Shown piece after piece: positions 6,373-8,268 of a stretch of 8,268 bases of DNA (the stretch's first letter is position 1; each line of letters opens with the position of its first letter). The notes beneath the pieces are model-generated. The model saw only the letters and a program-made list of their open reading frames with translations. It was not told the DNA's origin and searched no databases. The DNA is from Lentisphaerota bacterium (GTDB taxonomy: Bacteria; Verrucomicrobiota; Kiritimatiellia; JAAZAB01). The translations under genes were made by a program, and so were the position numbers. The stretch is from assembly GCA_020201415.1 (NCBI GenBank), contig JAIVGW010000250.1, positions 1-8,268 on the forward strand. The letters run 5' to 3'.

Positions 6373-7660
6373 ATTTCAACTCATTCAACTTGAAACCCAT
6401 TTGCTTCCAGGTTTTTTCGGCCGATTTTTTCATAGCCGCGGAAGGCTCATTGAAACCATTGACGGATGGTGGCGGCTGATTGGGCGCCAAGCACCGGTCC
6501 TGGGGAAACACCGAAAAGTGATCATTTTCGTGTTGCTTCCGGACGGACTCCTTACGGAAATCCGGAATCTCGTAACCGTTCCCGTTGTCCAGACAGCTTT
6601 TCCATCCCTGGATACCGATAATGGTCATATCCAAACCGCGGTACACATTCAGGAACGGCTGCCGGCCCTTGCGAATAGCCTCGGCAAAATAATAACTGGT
6701 GAAAAAGTCGCTGCCGCCGTGTCCGCTGTATTGGATGGCGGCATTCTGGATGGGAGGGGGTGGATCATAAACTACCTCATGCTGCTCATCGGCCCGCATC
6801 TGCCAGGGCTCATGCACCATGCGCAGGTATTGCCCCATGCCCCGTTCGCGGATATTTTCCATCAAGCCGCGGCTGCCATGCACCCGGTACCAGTTGCCAT
6901 GCCCCGGCAAACCACTCCAACCGGTTGTAATACAGGTGGACTGGTTACTCATCATGCACATCAAGGCGGCAAAAATATCACCCCGGCGCAACCCTTGCCC
7001 GCAATCATCCTGGCTGGGAAAGGGCACGCTGCGCGCATTGACGGCCACCGGCCGTTCGCCGGTGATGTACATTATCGGTCCCATGGCATGCGTGCTGTAA
7101 AACGTCGAAGCGCGCCAGTTGCGCCAGTGATCATGTCCCGGCGTGAGGGCCAGGGTTTGCGCCGTACTCATGGGGTGGATATATTCACCCTGGCAGAAAA
7201 GCGCGGTACCGATTGCGCCTTGGCGGTAGCGCCGGCGCATTTCCTGGATCACGGGGATATAGCAGTAATTTTCCGCATACATGTAAATCCGGCCGCTGTT
7301 TTCCACGGTGCGGGCCAGTTCCACCCCCTGGGCCAGTGTCCGGCAGGCCACCGACTCGCTCATGACATGCACACCATGCTGCAGGGCCATGATGGCAAAA
7401 GGCGCATGCTCATGGGCGAAATTCGCCAGAACCACGGCATCAATCCCGCTTTTCAGCATCCGTTCATAATCATCGTATGCCTTTACGCCCGGGTATTCCC
7501 GGCGCATGCTGTCCAGACGCGTACTGTTGTTATCGCAAATTGCAACCAGCTTCAGACCTGCCGGGGCGGCGTTTTTCATAAACGTTCGACCGCGGCGACT
7601 GCCCATTACACCCAGTTTGATTTCCTTGCCACGATGCGGTTTAAGTTTCAGTGCACACAT
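6371..7660 (-). CDS. Gfo/Idh/MocA-fold protein, GH109-like (first paralogue)
   Basis: The 429-residue product is a clear paralogue of the protein encoded directly downstream, sharing DAVVLANFA.EHAP (74-87 here), SE.VAC, AENYCY, GEY.H, HWRNW, FY.THA.GP, GHGGSDF and the DVY/NVY..LDMT segment. Its Rossmann loop is degenerate, GVMGSRRGRTF (17-27), keeping only the outer glycines. The dehydrogenase lysine position is replaced: SESVAC at 101-106. Tyr188 and His191 in FYSTHAMGP, Glu130 in AENYCY and GHGGSDF (313-319) match the GH109-type pattern. A proline run (299-303) falls in a variable insert before that motif, and a charged tail (409-429) follows the fold. No signal peptide is seen. I use ATG 7660; a TTG two codons upstream (7666) has better spacing to GGAAGGA at 7672-7678 and cannot be excluded. 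The pair could act as a heteromer or on two related substrates. Confidence 0.9.
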   Translation of the reverse strand: MCALKLKPHRGKEIKLGVMGSRRGRTFMKNAAPAGLKLVAICDNNSTRLDSMRREYPGVKAYDDYERMLKSGIDAVVLANFAHEHAPFAIMALQHGVHVMSESVACRTLAQGVELARTVENSGRIYMYAENYCYIPVIQEMRRRYRQGAIGTALFCQGEYIHPMSTAQTLALTPGHDHWRNWRASTFYSTHAMGPIMYITGERPVAVNARSVPFPSQDDCGQGLRRGDIFAALMCMMSNQSTCITTGWSGLPGHGNWYRVHGSRGLMENIRERGMGQYLRMVHEPWQMRADEQHEVVYDPPPPIQNAAIQYSGHGGSDFFTSYYFAEAIRKGRQPFLNVYRGLDMTIIGIQGWKSCLDNGNGYEIPDFRKESVRKQHENDHFSVFPQDRCLAPNQPPPSVNGFNEPSAAMKKSAEKTWKQMGFKLNELK

Positions 7661-7671
7661 ATCCAAGCAAT

Positions 7672-7678
7672 TCCTTCC
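7672..7678 (-). promoter_or_regulatory. Ribosome binding site with ambiguous start
   Basis: GGAAGGA on the minus strand is 5 nt from a TTG at 7666 and about 11 nt from the ATG at 7660. The two starts are in frame and differ by two residues, so the protein is hardly affected. Confidence 0.6.
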
Positions 7679-7688
7679 AAACGTCAGT

Positions 7689-8268
7689 TCAATCCTTTAA
7701 TTTATACTTCCGCGCCGCCGCGGCGGGCTTGACGTTGCGTTTGACAACATCGCACAGCGCCCGCTGGAAAGCGGCCGGATCGCGCACCTGGACGGCATTA
7801 CGCCCGAACACCACGCCGCCGGCGCCATCGGCCACCTCGTCCGCCGCCAGTTGCAGGGCCTCAATTTGCGTGGGACAGCGTGCAGCGCCCAACCCCAGCA
7901 CCGGCACCGGACAACTGCGCGTGACCGCCTTGAAATTGTTGGTGTAAAAGGTCTTGATCAGGTCGGCGCCCAACTCGGCAATGATGCGGGCACAGGCATA
8001 CACCTTCTCGTGCAGCTCGTCCGCGCTCAAATTGTCCGGATCAGCAGGGTAATATTCGCCGATCACCGGCATCCCGAGTTGCTTGGCCTCGGCGCACAGT
8101 TTGCGGAAGACTTCGACATTGCGCGCATCGTTGGCCTCGCTGCCGGTTTCCAAGGTAAGTGAAATCAGAGCCACATCCGCGCCCAGGCGCAGCGCCTCGG
8201 CCGGGCTGAACGCCGGCACCGTGACCGCCTCCTTGTAGTCCCATTGATAGCAATAGACCGTACTCCAG
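7689..8268 (-). CDS. Class I aldolase, DeoC/FbaB/LacD family, 5' end outside window
   Basis: The frame is open from the window edge to a TGA at 7689-7691, giving 192 visible residues; the N-terminal part of the barrel, perhaps 70 to 100 residues, is outside. The visible part is the C-terminal half of a TIM-barrel aldolase that uses a lysine Schiff base: PVIGEYYP, then GADLIKTFYTNNF, whose lysine (codon 7953-7955) is the expected Schiff-base residue, then VPVLGLGAARCPTQIEALQL and GAGGVVFGRNAVQ, the phosphate-binding 'Ga.Gv..GRn' motif typical of archaeal-type fructose-bisphosphate aldolase (FbaB), LacD and LsrF. A phosphorylated ketose or keto acid substrate is therefore likely, but which one is not visible. 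A GTG at 8219 begins a shorter open frame, but coding sequence clearly continues upstream of it. It precedes the first GH109-like gene by 28 nt, so it is probably in the same operon. Confidence 0.88.
   Translation of the reverse strand, partial: WSTVYCYQWDYKEAVTVPAFSPAEALRLGADVALISLTLETGSEANDARNVEVFRKLCAEAKQLGMPVIGEYYPADPDNLSADELHEKVYACARIIAELGADLIKTFYTNNFKAVTRSCPVPVLGLGAARCPTQIEALQLAADEVADGAGGVVFGRNAVQVRDPAAFQRALCDVVKRNVKPAAAARKYKLKD

Noticed and set aside
6110..7732. A 540-codon open frame on the plus strand across the first GH109-like gene
   Set aside because: It is antisense to a gene with clear family motifs, extends across gene boundaries, and its His-, Arg- and Ala-rich composition shows no recognisable domain. 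It is a mirror of GC-rich coding sequence.

Overview
The window carries seven protein genes, all on the minus strand. They look like one enzyme-rich catabolic cluster running from the right edge to the left. In transcription order they are: (1) a class I aldolase of the DeoC/FbaB/LacD type, cut at its 5' end by the window edge (7689-8268); (2) and (3) two tandem paralogous Gfo/Idh/MocA-fold proteins that resemble the NAD-dependent glycosidase family GH109 (6371-7660 and 5108-6358); (4) an N-acyl-D-amino-acid deacylase-like amidohydrolase (3588-5090); (5) a protein of the uroporphyrinogen decarboxylase (URO-D) superfamily that is not a haem enzyme (2368-3552); (6) an Amidohydro_2-type TIM-barrel hydrolase (1121-2188); (7) a five-bladed beta-propeller protein resembling GH32/GH43-like enzymes, cut at its 3' end by the window edge (1-1071).

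Genes 1 to 5 are separated by only 12 to 35 nt, so they probably form one operon. A 179-nt non-coding gap (2189-2367) separates gene 5 from gene 6. It holds two copies of a 28-nt direct repeat at a 35-nt period, a 10-nt perfect palindrome, and a good Shine-Dalgarno sequence directly before gene 6. Genes 6 and 7 are 49 nt apart, with a possible stem-loop between them. I see no rRNA, tRNA, CRISPR array, transposase or integrase, and no convincing intrinsic terminator or sigma-70 promoter.

The DNA is GC-rich. The mix of gene families (a divergent URO-D protein, paralogous GH109-like oxidoreductases, amidohydrolases and an orphan glycosidase-like propeller) is typical of PVC-superphylum bacteria such as Lentisphaerota, Kiritimatiellota or related Planctomycetota-like lineages. 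That assignment rests on gene content only and is tentative.

None of the five genes with a visible N-terminus and full length shows a signal peptide or membrane segment, and the propeller's start also lacks one, so the products probably act in the cytoplasm. A reasonable but unproven model is breakdown of a modified, perhaps N-acylated, sugar conjugate: glycosidase-like proteins release the sugar, the deacylase and amidohydrolase remove acyl or ring groups, and the aldolase splits the carbon chain. No transporter, sugar kinase or regulator lies inside the window.
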